Shown here: in pieces, positions 24,333 to 31,984 of the stretch
Layout: each line of letters begins with the position of its first letter
How positions within the stretch are numbered: position 1 is the first letter of the stretch
Origin: JAPHTQ01 sp050287105
GTDB taxonomy: Bacteria > Pseudomonadota > Gammaproteobacteria > Thiohalomonadales > Thiohalomonadaceae
Reading direction: 5' to 3'
NCBI GenBank assembly: GCA_050287105.1
Contig: JBNKBG010000020.1
Location: forward strand, 1-34,899
DNA: 34,899 bases
Notes under the pieces: generated by a model
Databases searched by the model: none
What the model saw: the letters and a program-made list of their open reading frames with translations, nothing else
Told to the model about the DNA's origin: nothing
Made by a program: the position numbers and the translations under genes

Positions 24333-26315
24333 ATGAGCAGCAAAGCCCTTAGCCTGGTTGTGCTGTTGCTGGTTTCCGGTTTCTCGCTGGCGGGAGTCAC
24401 TGCATCCACCGAATTGAAAGACCCCTTCTTCGGCGAAGCGATCTATTACGCCCTGCAGCAACGGCACTTCGACGCCATCTCACGACTCGATGCAGAACTG
24501 AGTCAGTACTACGGTGTCGACGAACCGCAACTCGACTCCCTTAACTTTCATATTAATCAGGCGGAATTCTCCGTCGGCGATTTTGAGCTGGGTTACCGTA
24601 TGCACCAGCGCGCAGGTCGGGCGATAAGCGCGGTGATTGAAGGTAATGTTCCCGCACCTGTGCGAAATGAGGCGATCTATCGTCTGTCACGTCTGCTATT
24701 CCAAACCCAGGATACAGTGAACGCTCTGCATGCCATTGAACGCATCGACGGCGAACTTCCGGCGGGAATGGAAAATGACATCGCCTTCCTCAAGGGGCAG
24801 ATCTATCTCGCCAATGGTCGTTTCAGTGAGGCCGAGCAGATCTTTGCCAGACTGGAAGGCAAGGATAAATACGCAGGTTTTGCCGCCTATAACCGTGGCG
24901 TGTCGTTGTTCCTTCAGGGCAGGGATGAGGAGGGTCTTCAGGCCATGGACCGTGCCGGTAGTGTTTCCGGTAGCGAGCGGGAAACCGATGCGATCCGTGA
25001 CAAGGCCAATCTGGTACTCGGCAGTCGCTTGCTGGAGAAAGGCGAGGCGCAACTGGCGGGAAAATATCTGGAACGGGTACGCCTTGATGGTCCGTTTTCC
25101 AATCGAGCTCTGCTCGGTGCGGGTTGGGCCGACATCAAGCGGGAAAATTACAAACACGCGCTGGTGCCATGGAGCATTCTGTTCAACCGCAACGTTACCG
25201 ATCCCTCGGTGCAGGAGGCGCTACTCGGTGTGCCTCACGCCTATGCGCAGATCGGCTTTTATGGCAAGTCGGCACTACTCTATGGCAGCGCTCTGCAGAA
25301 GATCGATACCGAACTGGAGAAGCTTGATGCCTCTCTTGAGAGCATCAAGGCGGGCCGGTTCCTGCAGGCACTGGTGCGTGAAGAGGGGCGCAAGGACAAG
25401 GATTGGGTGATCCGCCTGCGTGAACTGCCGCAGGCACCGGAAACCTTCTATCTGATGACGTTGATGGCCTCCAACGACTTTCAATCGATGTTGCAGAACT
25501 ATCTCGATCTGGAAGCGTTGCGCCAACGCCTCAGTTCGTGGAATACCAATTACATCGCCTACAACGACATCATTGAACGTCGACGTCGCTACTATGAACC
25601 GCTGTTGCCAACTATCGATGCCCAGTTTCGTAAACTCGATTCGGTGATCCGTCTGCGCATGGAACAGCGTCAGCGACTGGATAAGAAACTGAAGAAGATG
25701 TTGGTGGCACCGCAGCCTGAATTTCTCGCCACGGTATCGGAGCGGATCGCCAAGCAGCGCATCGCAGCGATGGAAAAGAGGCTAAATGGCAAGCGTGTTG
25801 ACGCCAGAACTCGTCACCGTATTGAGCGGCTCAAGGGTGCCATCCTCTGGAATATCCAGACCGAATACCAGAAACGCCTTACCGAGGCCTTCGATCACCT
25901 GGCGGCACTGGATAAGGATATTGCCGCCCTGCAGGAGCATTACGCCTCCTTCGTGCGTACCCGTCAGGCGGCAACCCAGAGCTATCAGGGTTACGACGAA
26001 TCGATCCGGCGTCTCGGTATCAAGACCGATAACGCCCTGACCACAGTGAATACCTTGATGGCTCGACAGGGTCATCTGCTTGAAGTGATGGCGGTCGATG
26101 AGCTGGTGAAGCGGCGGCAGAAACTGGAGGAGTATCAGGTTCAGGCGCGCTTTGCCATGGCGGAGAATTATGACCGCGCTACCAAGGCCAAGACTAAGGC
26201 GCAGGAAGAGGCGGCACGCGCAGAAGCGGAGCAGCGTAATGCCGAACAGTTAAAGTCTGCTGCCGAACCTGTACCCACTGAATCGGCCCCGACAGAAGGG
26301 GAGGTGAAGCCGTAA
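24333..26315 (+). CDS. Periplasmic TPR and coiled-coil protein of the envelope machine
   Basis: The 660-residue protein has a signal peptide (about 1-25, SSKALSLVVLLLVSGFSLAG) without a lipobox cysteine. It is followed by TPR-like helical pairs (about 30-350; for example YRLSRLLFQTQDTVNALHAIE, FLKGQIYLANGRFSEAEQIF and AAYNRGVSLFLQGRDEEGL). The C-terminal third (about 420-640) is charged coiled coil with many Arg, Lys and Gln, ending in an Ala/Glu-rich tail (AKTKAQEEAARAEAEQRN). It is probably a periplasmic scaffold. In Myxococcus gliding machinery, TPR proteins GltC, GltD and GltE play comparable structural roles; a one-to-one match is not claimed. Its stop codon overlaps the ATG of the next gene by one base (TAATG). 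Confidence 0.85.
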   Translation: MSSKALSLVVLLLVSGFSLAGVTASTELKDPFFGEAIYYALQQRHFDAISRLDAELSQYYGVDEPQLDSLNFHINQAEFSVGDFELGYRMHQRAGRAISAVIEGNVPAPVRNEAIYRLSRLLFQTQDTVNALHAIERIDGELPAGMENDIAFLKGQIYLANGRFSEAEQIFARLEGKDKYAGFAAYNRGVSLFLQGRDEEGLQAMDRAGSVSGSERETDAIRDKANLVLGSRLLEKGEAQLAGKYLERVRLDGPFSNRALLGAGWADIKRENYKHALVPWSILFNRNVTDPSVQEALLGVPHAYAQIGFYGKSALLYGSALQKIDTELEKLDASLESIKAGRFLQALVREEGRKDKDWVIRLRELPQAPETFYLMTLMASNDFQSMLQNYLDLEALRQRLSSWNTNYIAYNDIIERRRRYYEPLLPTIDAQFRKLDSVIRLRMEQRQRLDKKLKKMLVAPQPEFLATVSERIAKQRIAAMEKRLNGKRVDARTRHRIERLKGAILWNIQTEYQKRLTEAFDHLAALDKDIAALQEHYASFVRTRQAATQSYQGYDESIRRLGIKTDNALTTVNTLMARQGHLLEVMAVDELVKRRQKLEEYQVQARFAMAENYDRATKAKTKAQEEAARAEAEQRNAEQLKSAAEPVPTESAPTEGEVKP

Positions 26316-29300
26316 TGCGCCTGCTTTTCGCCATACTGCTGCCACTGCTGCTCTCTGCCTGTGTCGGTGGGCGTGCCACCCTGGCGGATCTGCGTAATGA
26401 GGAACCTGAACTCAAGGATGTGGAGATCGACGATGGTCTGGAAAAGGCGATGCAGAGTTATCGCCGTTTCCTGGAACAGACCCCGGAATCGATGATGACA
26501 CCGGAAGCGTTGCGTCGTCTGGCCGACCTTAAACTCGAACAGGAATACGGCTACGTACAGCAGAGCGCAGAGAGCAAACCGAGCAATACTGCTGTAGCCA
26601 GGGTTCCCAAGCCTGCGCTGGACAAGCCGCAAACCGGTGGCACCCCGATCGATTTTGGCGATGACGGCAAGAGTGTGACGGAAACGGGTGTGATAGCCGC
26701 CAGTGGTGCAGAGTCGGAGAGGGAGTTCGAAAAGCGCATCACCAAAGGTGAAAAACTGGCGACAAAAAAGGATAAAGACATCGTCGCGCCGACTGCGGAA
26801 GCCGCTGCCGATCTGGAAAATGCCAACGCCCGTCAGGCGGTGAATCTCTACAAAAAATTGCTGATCAAGTATCCACTCTACGAGCGCAACGATCAGGTGC
26901 TCTATCAGTTGTCCCGTGCCTATGAGGAGCTGGGTGAGGTGGAGAAGGCGATGGATGTGATGAATCGTTTCATCAAAGCCTATCCTAACTCACGCTATAT
27001 GGACGAAGTGCAGTTCCGTCGCGCCGAATACTTTTTTACCCGCAAGAAGTTCCTGGATGCAGAAGATGCCTATAAATCCATCGTCACTATGGGGAAAAGC
27101 TCTTCTTACTACGAGCTGGCGCTCTACAAACTGGGATGGGCCTTCTACAAACAGGAACTCTACGACGAAGGTGTAGATCGCTTCTTTGCCCTTCTCGACT
27201 ATAAGGTTTCCATCGGTTACGACTTCGATCAGGAACACGACAAGACCGAGAGCAAGCGGGTTGAGGATACCTTCCGTGTTATCAGCCTTAGCTTCTCCAA
27301 CCTGGGTGGTGCTGAGTCAGTGACCGACTTCTTCCGGCGTTACGGTAAGCGCAGTTATGAGCAGCGCGTCTATAGTCACCTGGCTGAGTATTATCTGGAC
27401 AAGCGCCGTTATAACGATGCAGCGACCACCTACAAGACCTTTATCGCTCTCTATCCCTTCCACGAGGTAGCACCGCATTTTCACATGCGCATGATCGAAA
27501 TCTATAAAAAGGGTGATTTCGGCAAGCTGGTGGTAGAGCAGAAGAAAGAGTTCGCCAAGAACTACGCCCTGAATGCTGAGTACTGGCGTTACTTTGATGT
27601 CAAGAAGCGGGCGGATGTAGTCGGTTTTCTTAAACAGAATCTCAAGGACCTGGCCAACTTCTATCATGCCAACTACCAGAAGACCTGGCGCGACGACGAA
27701 AAGCGTGAGAACTACCGCGAGGCGCTACTCTGGTATCGCAATTTCCTGGCCTCTTTCCCTATGGAGCCGGAGTCCTCCGCACTCAACTTCCAGATGGCAG
27801 AACTGATGCTGGAGAACAAAGATTTTCGTGGTGCTGCCGAGAGCTATGAACATACCGCCTACGATTACCCCGCCCATGAAAAATCTTCCGCGGCGGCCTA
27901 TGCAGCGGTCTATGCCTGGCGTGAGCTGCTTAAGGCGACCAAGGAGGGGCAGCGCGGTGAAATCATTCAGCGTTCGATCCAGAGTTCACTCAAGTTTGCC
28001 GATACCTTCCCTCAGCATGAGAAGGTACCTGCAGTACTCAGTGCCACCTCGGATGAACTCTATGAGATGCGCAACTATGAGCTGGCGAGCAAGACGGCAC
28101 ACAAGCTGATCGACAACTTCCCCAAGGCTGAGAAGGAGTTGATCCGTTCTGCCTGGCTGGTGGTGGGCCATGCCGCGCTGGATCAGAAGCAATATGCCGA
28201 GGCCGAGGTGGGTTACAACCATGTACTGGAGTTGAGTGCCCCGGGCGACAAGTTACGGGTCAAGGTGCTGGATAATCTGGCCGCTGCGATCTACAAACAG
28301 GGTGAACAGGCCAATCTGGCCGGGGATTTCAAGACCGCCGCCGATCACTTCCTGCGCGTGGGAGAACGTGCACCAGCATCGTCTATCCGGGTGACAGCCG
28401 AATACGACGCATCCGCCGCGCTGATCAAGCTGGAGGATTGGCGTCGTGCAGCCACCGTGCTGGAAAATTTCCGCAAGAACTTTCCTGGGAACACATTGCA
28501 GTTTGACGTAACCAAAAAAATCGCCTTCGTTTACCGCTCCGACGGACGGTTGGATGATGCGGCTACTGAGTACGAGCGCATTGGCCGTGAAGCCAAAGAG
28601 GATGATGTGCGGCGTGGCTCTCTGGATATTGCCGCCGAACTCTATCGCCAGACCGGTGCCGCCGATAAGGAGCTGGCACTCTATAACCGCTATGTGAAAC
28701 TGTTCCCCAAACCGCTGGATCAGGCGATGGATATCTACTATCGCATGGCCGGGGTCTACAAAAAACTGGGTAAACAGAGCCAATACAAGAGCACCCTTAA
28801 GCAGTTAATTAAAATGGATTCTTCAGCTGGAAGCGCTCGTAACGAGCGGACCAAATACCTGGCAGCACAGGCCGCGCTGGTCTTTACCGGGGATGCCTAT
28901 GAAAAAGTAGTGGCGGTGAAGCTGGTTAAACCGTTCAAGAAGAATTTGAAGAAGAAGCAGCAGTATATGAAAGAGGCGATTAAGGCCTACACCAGACTGG
29001 TCGATTTTCAGGTGGCCGATGTGACGGCGGCAGCGACCTACTACATCGCCGAGATCTACTACGACTTTAGTCGTGCTTTAGTGAATTCCGAACGGCCAAA
29101 GAATCTTAGCGCCATGGAGCTGGAGCAGTATGAGTTGGCACTGGAAGATCAGATTTTCCCCTTCGAGGAGAAGGCGATTGCAACCCACAAAAAGAACCTG
29201 GAACTGATCCAGTTGGGTGTATTTAGCAGCTGGATTGACCGCAGTATCGGCAAGTTGGCGCTGCTGGTGCCTGCCGCCTATGCGCGTAATGAGGAGAGTA

Positions 29301-29398
29301 CGGGTTATATCGACACCATCGACAGCTTCCGCTATGAGAGCGGGCAGGCGACAAATAAACTGCATATAGACGACAAGAGCATGGCGGCGGTGCAATGA
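26315..29398 (+). CDS. Large TPR lipoprotein of the envelope machine
   Basis: The 1027-residue protein has a lipoprotein signal peptide with lipobox LLSAC (C16), so it is probably anchored in the outer membrane. Nearly the whole mature chain is TPR or Sel1-like helical repeats: NLYKKLLIKYPLYERNDQVLYQ, AMDVMNRFIKAYPNSRYMDE, DAATTYKTFIALYPFHEVAPH, AEVGYNHVLEL and AATEYERIGREAKEDDVRRG. Spacing of YP/FP turns about every 35-37 residues marks the repeats, resembling the periplasmic TPRs of BamD/YbgF and of GltD in gliding bacteria. A Ser/Gly/Ala linker lies at about 85-165. It overlaps the preceding gene by one base and the next by four. The length is unusual for a lipoprotein. Confidence 0.9.
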   Translation: MRLLFAILLPLLLSACVGGRATLADLRNEEPELKDVEIDDGLEKAMQSYRRFLEQTPESMMTPEALRRLADLKLEQEYGYVQQSAESKPSNTAVARVPKPALDKPQTGGTPIDFGDDGKSVTETGVIAASGAESEREFEKRITKGEKLATKKDKDIVAPTAEAAADLENANARQAVNLYKKLLIKYPLYERNDQVLYQLSRAYEELGEVEKAMDVMNRFIKAYPNSRYMDEVQFRRAEYFFTRKKFLDAEDAYKSIVTMGKSSSYYELALYKLGWAFYKQELYDEGVDRFFALLDYKVSIGYDFDQEHDKTESKRVEDTFRVISLSFSNLGGAESVTDFFRRYGKRSYEQRVYSHLAEYYLDKRRYNDAATTYKTFIALYPFHEVAPHFHMRMIEIYKKGDFGKLVVEQKKEFAKNYALNAEYWRYFDVKKRADVVGFLKQNLKDLANFYHANYQKTWRDDEKRENYREALLWYRNFLASFPMEPESSALNFQMAELMLENKDFRGAAESYEHTAYDYPAHEKSSAAAYAAVYAWRELLKATKEGQRGEIIQRSIQSSLKFADTFPQHEKVPAVLSATSDELYEMRNYELASKTAHKLIDNFPKAEKELIRSAWLVVGHAALDQKQYAEAEVGYNHVLELSAPGDKLRVKVLDNLAAAIYKQGEQANLAGDFKTAADHFLRVGERAPASSIRVTAEYDASAALIKLEDWRRAATVLENFRKNFPGNTLQFDVTKKIAFVYRSDGRLDDAATEYERIGREAKEDDVRRGSLDIAAELYRQTGAADKELALYNRYVKLFPKPLDQAMDIYYRMAGVYKKLGKQSQYKSTLKQLIKMDSSAGSARNERTKYLAAQAALVFTGDAYEKVVAVKLVKPFKKNLKKKQQYMKEAIKAYTRLVDFQVADVTAAATYYIAEIYYDFSRALVNSERPKNLSAMELEQYELALEDQIFPFEEKAIATHKKNLELIQLGVFSSWIDRSIGKLALLVPAAYARNEESTGYIDTIDSFRYESGQATNKLHIDDKSMAAVQ

Positions 29399-30000
29399 TG
29401 ATAGCTAATTGGAGAATATGGCTGGTTTTGTCTTTGCCGGTGTTGCTGGCCGGATGTGCCGGTTCGGGTGGTGTTCGCAGCGGTGGTGGCGGCAGTGACT
29501 CGATCTCCTTCTATGAGAATCGCAGCGTTGATGCTGCAGTGCGTGACGATTTTGATAAGGCGCTGGAACTGTTGCGTAAGGAAAAATATGCCGAGGCGAT
29601 CAGGTTATTACAAGAAGTCATACAAAAATCACAAAACAATTCCGCGCCATACATTAATATTGCATTAGCCTACGAAAAGCAGGGTGAAATGGGTCTCGCC
29701 GAGGACAATCTCAAACGAGCCCTGGCGATTAACCCAGATCACCCGGCTGCGATGAATGAGTATGCGCTACTCTATAGGCGAACTGGTCGTTTTGCCGAGG
29801 CAAAGAAGCTGTATGAAACGTTATTGGATAAATATCCCTCCTTTATGCCTGCGCATAAAAATCTTGGGGTTCTTTGTGAACTCTATCTCAAGGATTTGCG
29901 CTGTGCCCTCGACCAATATGAAGTCTACAGTAGTGCTTTCCCCGATGATGAAGAGGTTAAGTTATGGATAGTCGGAGTGAAACAAAAACCTGGCGGCTAA
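29395..30000 (+). CDS. TPR lipoprotein of the envelope machine
   Basis: The 201-residue protein has a lipobox LLAGC (C21) after MMIANWRIWLVLSLPV, a Gly-rich spacer (24-40), and then TPR units at about 55-165: LRKEKYAEAIRLLQEVIQ, APYINIALAYEKQGEMGLAEDN, YALLYRRTGRFAEAKKLYE. It is probably anchored in the outer membrane. The start ATG overlaps the preceding stop (ATGATG), the second ATG being an alternative. Its 3' end overlaps the next gene by 37 nt. It may act with the large TPR lipoprotein as an adaptor between the outer-membrane and inner-membrane parts. Confidence 0.9.
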   Translation: MMIANWRIWLVLSLPVLLAGCAGSGGVRSGGGGSDSISFYENRSVDAAVRDDFDKALELLRKEKYAEAIRLLQEVIQKSQNNSAPYINIALAYEKQGEMGLAEDNLKRALAINPDHPAAMNEYALLYRRTGRFAEAKKLYETLLDKYPSFMPAHKNLGVLCELYLKDLRCALDQYEVYSSAFPDDEEVKLWIVGVKQKPGG

Positions 30001-30290
30001 TTGCCGCAATGGCGGGAGTTCTGCTCCTGGCATTGGCGTTTTTCTCCGTACAGGCGATTGCTGCGGAGAAGGGTGATGCCGAGGGTGGTAAGGCCAAGAC
30101 CCTTTCCGGGATATCGATCGTCGGTAATAATGAAGCGCCCAAGTCGCTGTTCATTGTCCCCTGGAAGAGCTCCGAGATCGGTTCCGATTCGGGCCTGCAG
30201 TCTGGCCTGATGGACGACTCTATGAAACCGGTGGACCGGGATGTGTTTATGCGTGAAATCGATTTTTATGAGATTCGTAGCGCGAAATAG
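29964..30290 (+). CDS. Small signal-anchored periplasmic protein of the envelope machine
   Basis: This 108-residue protein has one N-terminal hydrophobic segment (about 11-32, LIAAMAGVLLLALAFFSV) that could be a cleaved signal or an anchor (AIAA-EKG). A short mature domain follows, containing LSGISIVGNNEAPKSLFIVPW and a C-terminal RDVFMREIDFYEIRSAK. I recognise this compact domain only as a recurrent neighbour of TPR/ExbBD genes; no function is known. The ATG at 29964 has AGAGG about seven bases upstream and overlaps the preceding gene by 37 nt, indicating coupled translation and a true start. A second ATG at 30009 would remove the basic head of the signal. Confidence 0.8.
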   Translation: MDSRSETKTWRLIAAMAGVLLLALAFFSVQAIAAEKGDAEGGKAKTLSGISIVGNNEAPKSLFIVPWKSSEIGSDSGLQSGLMDDSMKPVDRDVFMREIDFYEIRSAK

Positions 30291-30314
30291 GTTTATCAAA
30301 ATGAGGACGGAATA

Positions 30315-30971
30315 ATGGGTTTCATCGATAAAATAGTCAGTTTCTTTTTAGAGGGTGGCTTCTGGATGTATCCGATCCTGCTCGCTGGCTCCATCGGCGT
30401 CGCCATCGGTATTGAGCGTTTCATCAAGCTCTCCAATGTGGAACGCGCCAATCGCAAGATGTGGAGTCAACTCCATCCGGTGCTGGTCGACGGAGATTTT
30501 GATGCTGCGCGAGAGATGATCGCCAACGACAACAGCTCGACGGTAAGTCAGTTGCTGGAGGCGGGACTGGAACGACAGGGTACAGTACGGCGTCGCGACG
30601 ATATCGAGATAGCCATGGAGGAGGGGATGATGGAGATCATTCCACAACTGGAGAAGCGCATTAACTACATTGCGCTTTATGCCAATCTCTCCACCCTGCT
30701 GGGTCTGCTCGGTACCATTATCGGGCTGATTGCCGCGTTTAACGCGGTGGCCAATGCCAATCCGGCAGAAAAAGCCGACCTGCTTTCCGCCAGTATCTCG
30801 GTAGCGATGAACACCACGGCCTTCGGTCTGATCTCGGCGATCCCGCTATTGATTATTCACTCCTACCTCAATTCCAAGGCGGGTGCCATTGTTGACAGCC
30901 TGGAGATGGCTTCGGTAAAGACCCTGAACATCATCTCTTCCGCAGCACGCAAGGCAGCGCAACAGCTGTAG
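30315..30971 (+). CDS. ExbB/TolQ/MotA-type proton-channel subunit
   Basis: The 218-residue protein has the three-helix layout of ExbB/TolQ: helix 1 about 15-35 (FWMYPILLAGSIGVAIGIERF), a cytoplasmic domain of about 80 residues with acidic EIAMEEGMMEIIPQLEKRI, helix 2 about 117-142 with the family signature NLSTLLGLLGTIIGL, and helix 3 about 160-184 (SISVAMNTTAFGLISAIPLL). Thr134 and Thr167/168 line the expected channel. In this family five copies surround one dimer of ExbD/TolR and convert the proton gradient into motion. It directly precedes two ExbD homologues, 12 nt before the first. The start ATG follows GAGGACGGAATA. Confidence 0.95.
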   Translation: MGFIDKIVSFFLEGGFWMYPILLAGSIGVAIGIERFIKLSNVERANRKMWSQLHPVLVDGDFDAAREMIANDNSSTVSQLLEAGLERQGTVRRRDDIEIAMEEGMMEIIPQLEKRINYIALYANLSTLLGLLGTIIGLIAAFNAVANANPAEKADLLSASISVAMNTTAFGLISAIPLLIIHSYLNSKAGAIVDSLEMASVKTLNIISSAARKAAQQL

Positions 30972-30983
30972 GCAGGAGCCGTC

Positions 30984-31481
30984 ATGGCCAGAAACTCACG
31001 ACATCACTACCGCAGGGAAGATCAACAGGCGGAGCTGGACATCACCACCTTTCTCAATCTGATGGTGGTGCTGATTCCGTTTCTGCTGGTTACGGCGGTG
31101 TTTTCACGTATCACCATTCAGGAGCTGAATCTGCCCACTGAAGCGGCGGGTGGTGCCAAGGCAGATCGGCCACAAATTTCCGTTGAAGTAATCGTGCGTA
31201 AGGATCGTATACAACTCAGTGATGGTACGAAAATTACCGCCACAATTAAGAATGCAGGCGACAAATACGATATCAAGGCCCTTTCAACAATGCTGCAAGG
31301 CCTTAAAAGCAAACATCAGGAGATCAAGGAAGCGACATTATTGATCGAACCCAATATTGAATATGAAACTCTTATCCACATCATGGATGCGGTAAAGGTC
31401 GCTGAGGTTAAGAAGAAAGATAGTGAAGAGATCGAGCGCGTGATTCTATTCCCGCAGATATCGCTGGGGGATGCGCCATGA
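30984..31481 (+). CDS. ExbD/TolR-type protein lacking the canonical membrane Asp
   Basis: The 165-residue protein has a cytoplasmic head, one membrane helix (about 20-40) and a periplasmic domain (about 60-155), the ExbD/TolR layout. In the family the segment after the head reads (N/D)-(I/V)-T-P-(L/F)-(I/V)-D-(V/M), and that Asp carries the proton. Here it reads DITTFLNLMVVL, with Asn at position 25 (AAT, 31056-31058) in place of Asp and a Thr in place of the usual Pro. An acidic residue, D19, remains at the membrane border. It overlaps the next ExbD gene by four bases. The periplasmic part contains RKDRIQLSDGTKIT. It probably pairs with its neighbour as the inactive half of a heterodimer (inference). 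Confidence 0.9.
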   Translation: MARNSRHHYRREDQQAELDITTFLNLMVVLIPFLLVTAVFSRITIQELNLPTEAAGGAKADRPQISVEVIVRKDRIQLSDGTKITATIKNAGDKYDIKALSTMLQGLKSKHQEIKEATLLIEPNIEYETLIHIMDAVKVAEVKKKDSEEIERVILFPQISLGDAP

Positions 31482-31975
31482 AGAATACCCGCCGTCTGAA
31501 ACGCATGGCGAGAGCCAAACGCAATCGCATGGGGGCGCTCAACCTGACATCGTTGATGGACGTATTTACCATTCTGGTGTTGTACCTGCTGGTCAACCAG
31601 TCATCGGTGGAAGTGGTCGAACCGCCGAAAGATATCAAACTCCCCGATTCGGTAGTGGAGGCCAAGCCCAGGCAGACCGTAATAATGATGGTCAGTGAGC
31701 AACAGATCCTGATCCAGGGCCAGCCCGTGGCAAGTTATGAAGATGTATTGAACAACAAAAGCGGTGTCATTGAACCGATTCGTTCAACCCTGCAAAGGCT
31801 GAAGGAGAGTGTGATCGGGTTAAACACAGAGGCCGTTGCCAAGAGCAATGAAGTGACCATTATGGCTCATCGTACTGTGCCGTTTAAGGTGCTGAAGACC
31901 CTGATGTCCTCCTGCACCAGTGCAGGCTACTCAACCATCTCCCTTGCGGTAAACCAGAAAGCCTCGCAGAACTAA
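31478..31975 (+). CDS. ExbD/TolR-type protein with the conserved membrane Asp
   Basis: The 165-residue protein has a basic cytoplasmic head (NTRRLKRMARAKRNRM) and a membrane helix (about 25-42) containing LNLTSLMDVFTILVLYLL, with the Asp expected for proton coupling at D28 (GAC, 31559-31561). A periplasmic domain of about 115 residues follows. The TP of the family motif is TS here. It starts four bases inside the preceding ExbD gene (ATGA) and precedes the TonB-like gene by 9 nt, so all four energy-transduction genes are likely to be made together in fixed ratio. Confidence 0.93.
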   Translation: MKNTRRLKRMARAKRNRMGALNLTSLMDVFTILVLYLLVNQSSVEVVEPPKDIKLPDSVVEAKPRQTVIMMVSEQQILIQGQPVASYEDVLNNKSGVIEPIRSTLQRLKESVIGLNTEAVAKSNEVTIMAHRTVPFKVLKTLMSSCTSAGYSTISLAVNQKASQN

Positions 31976-31984
31976 CGTGATCCT

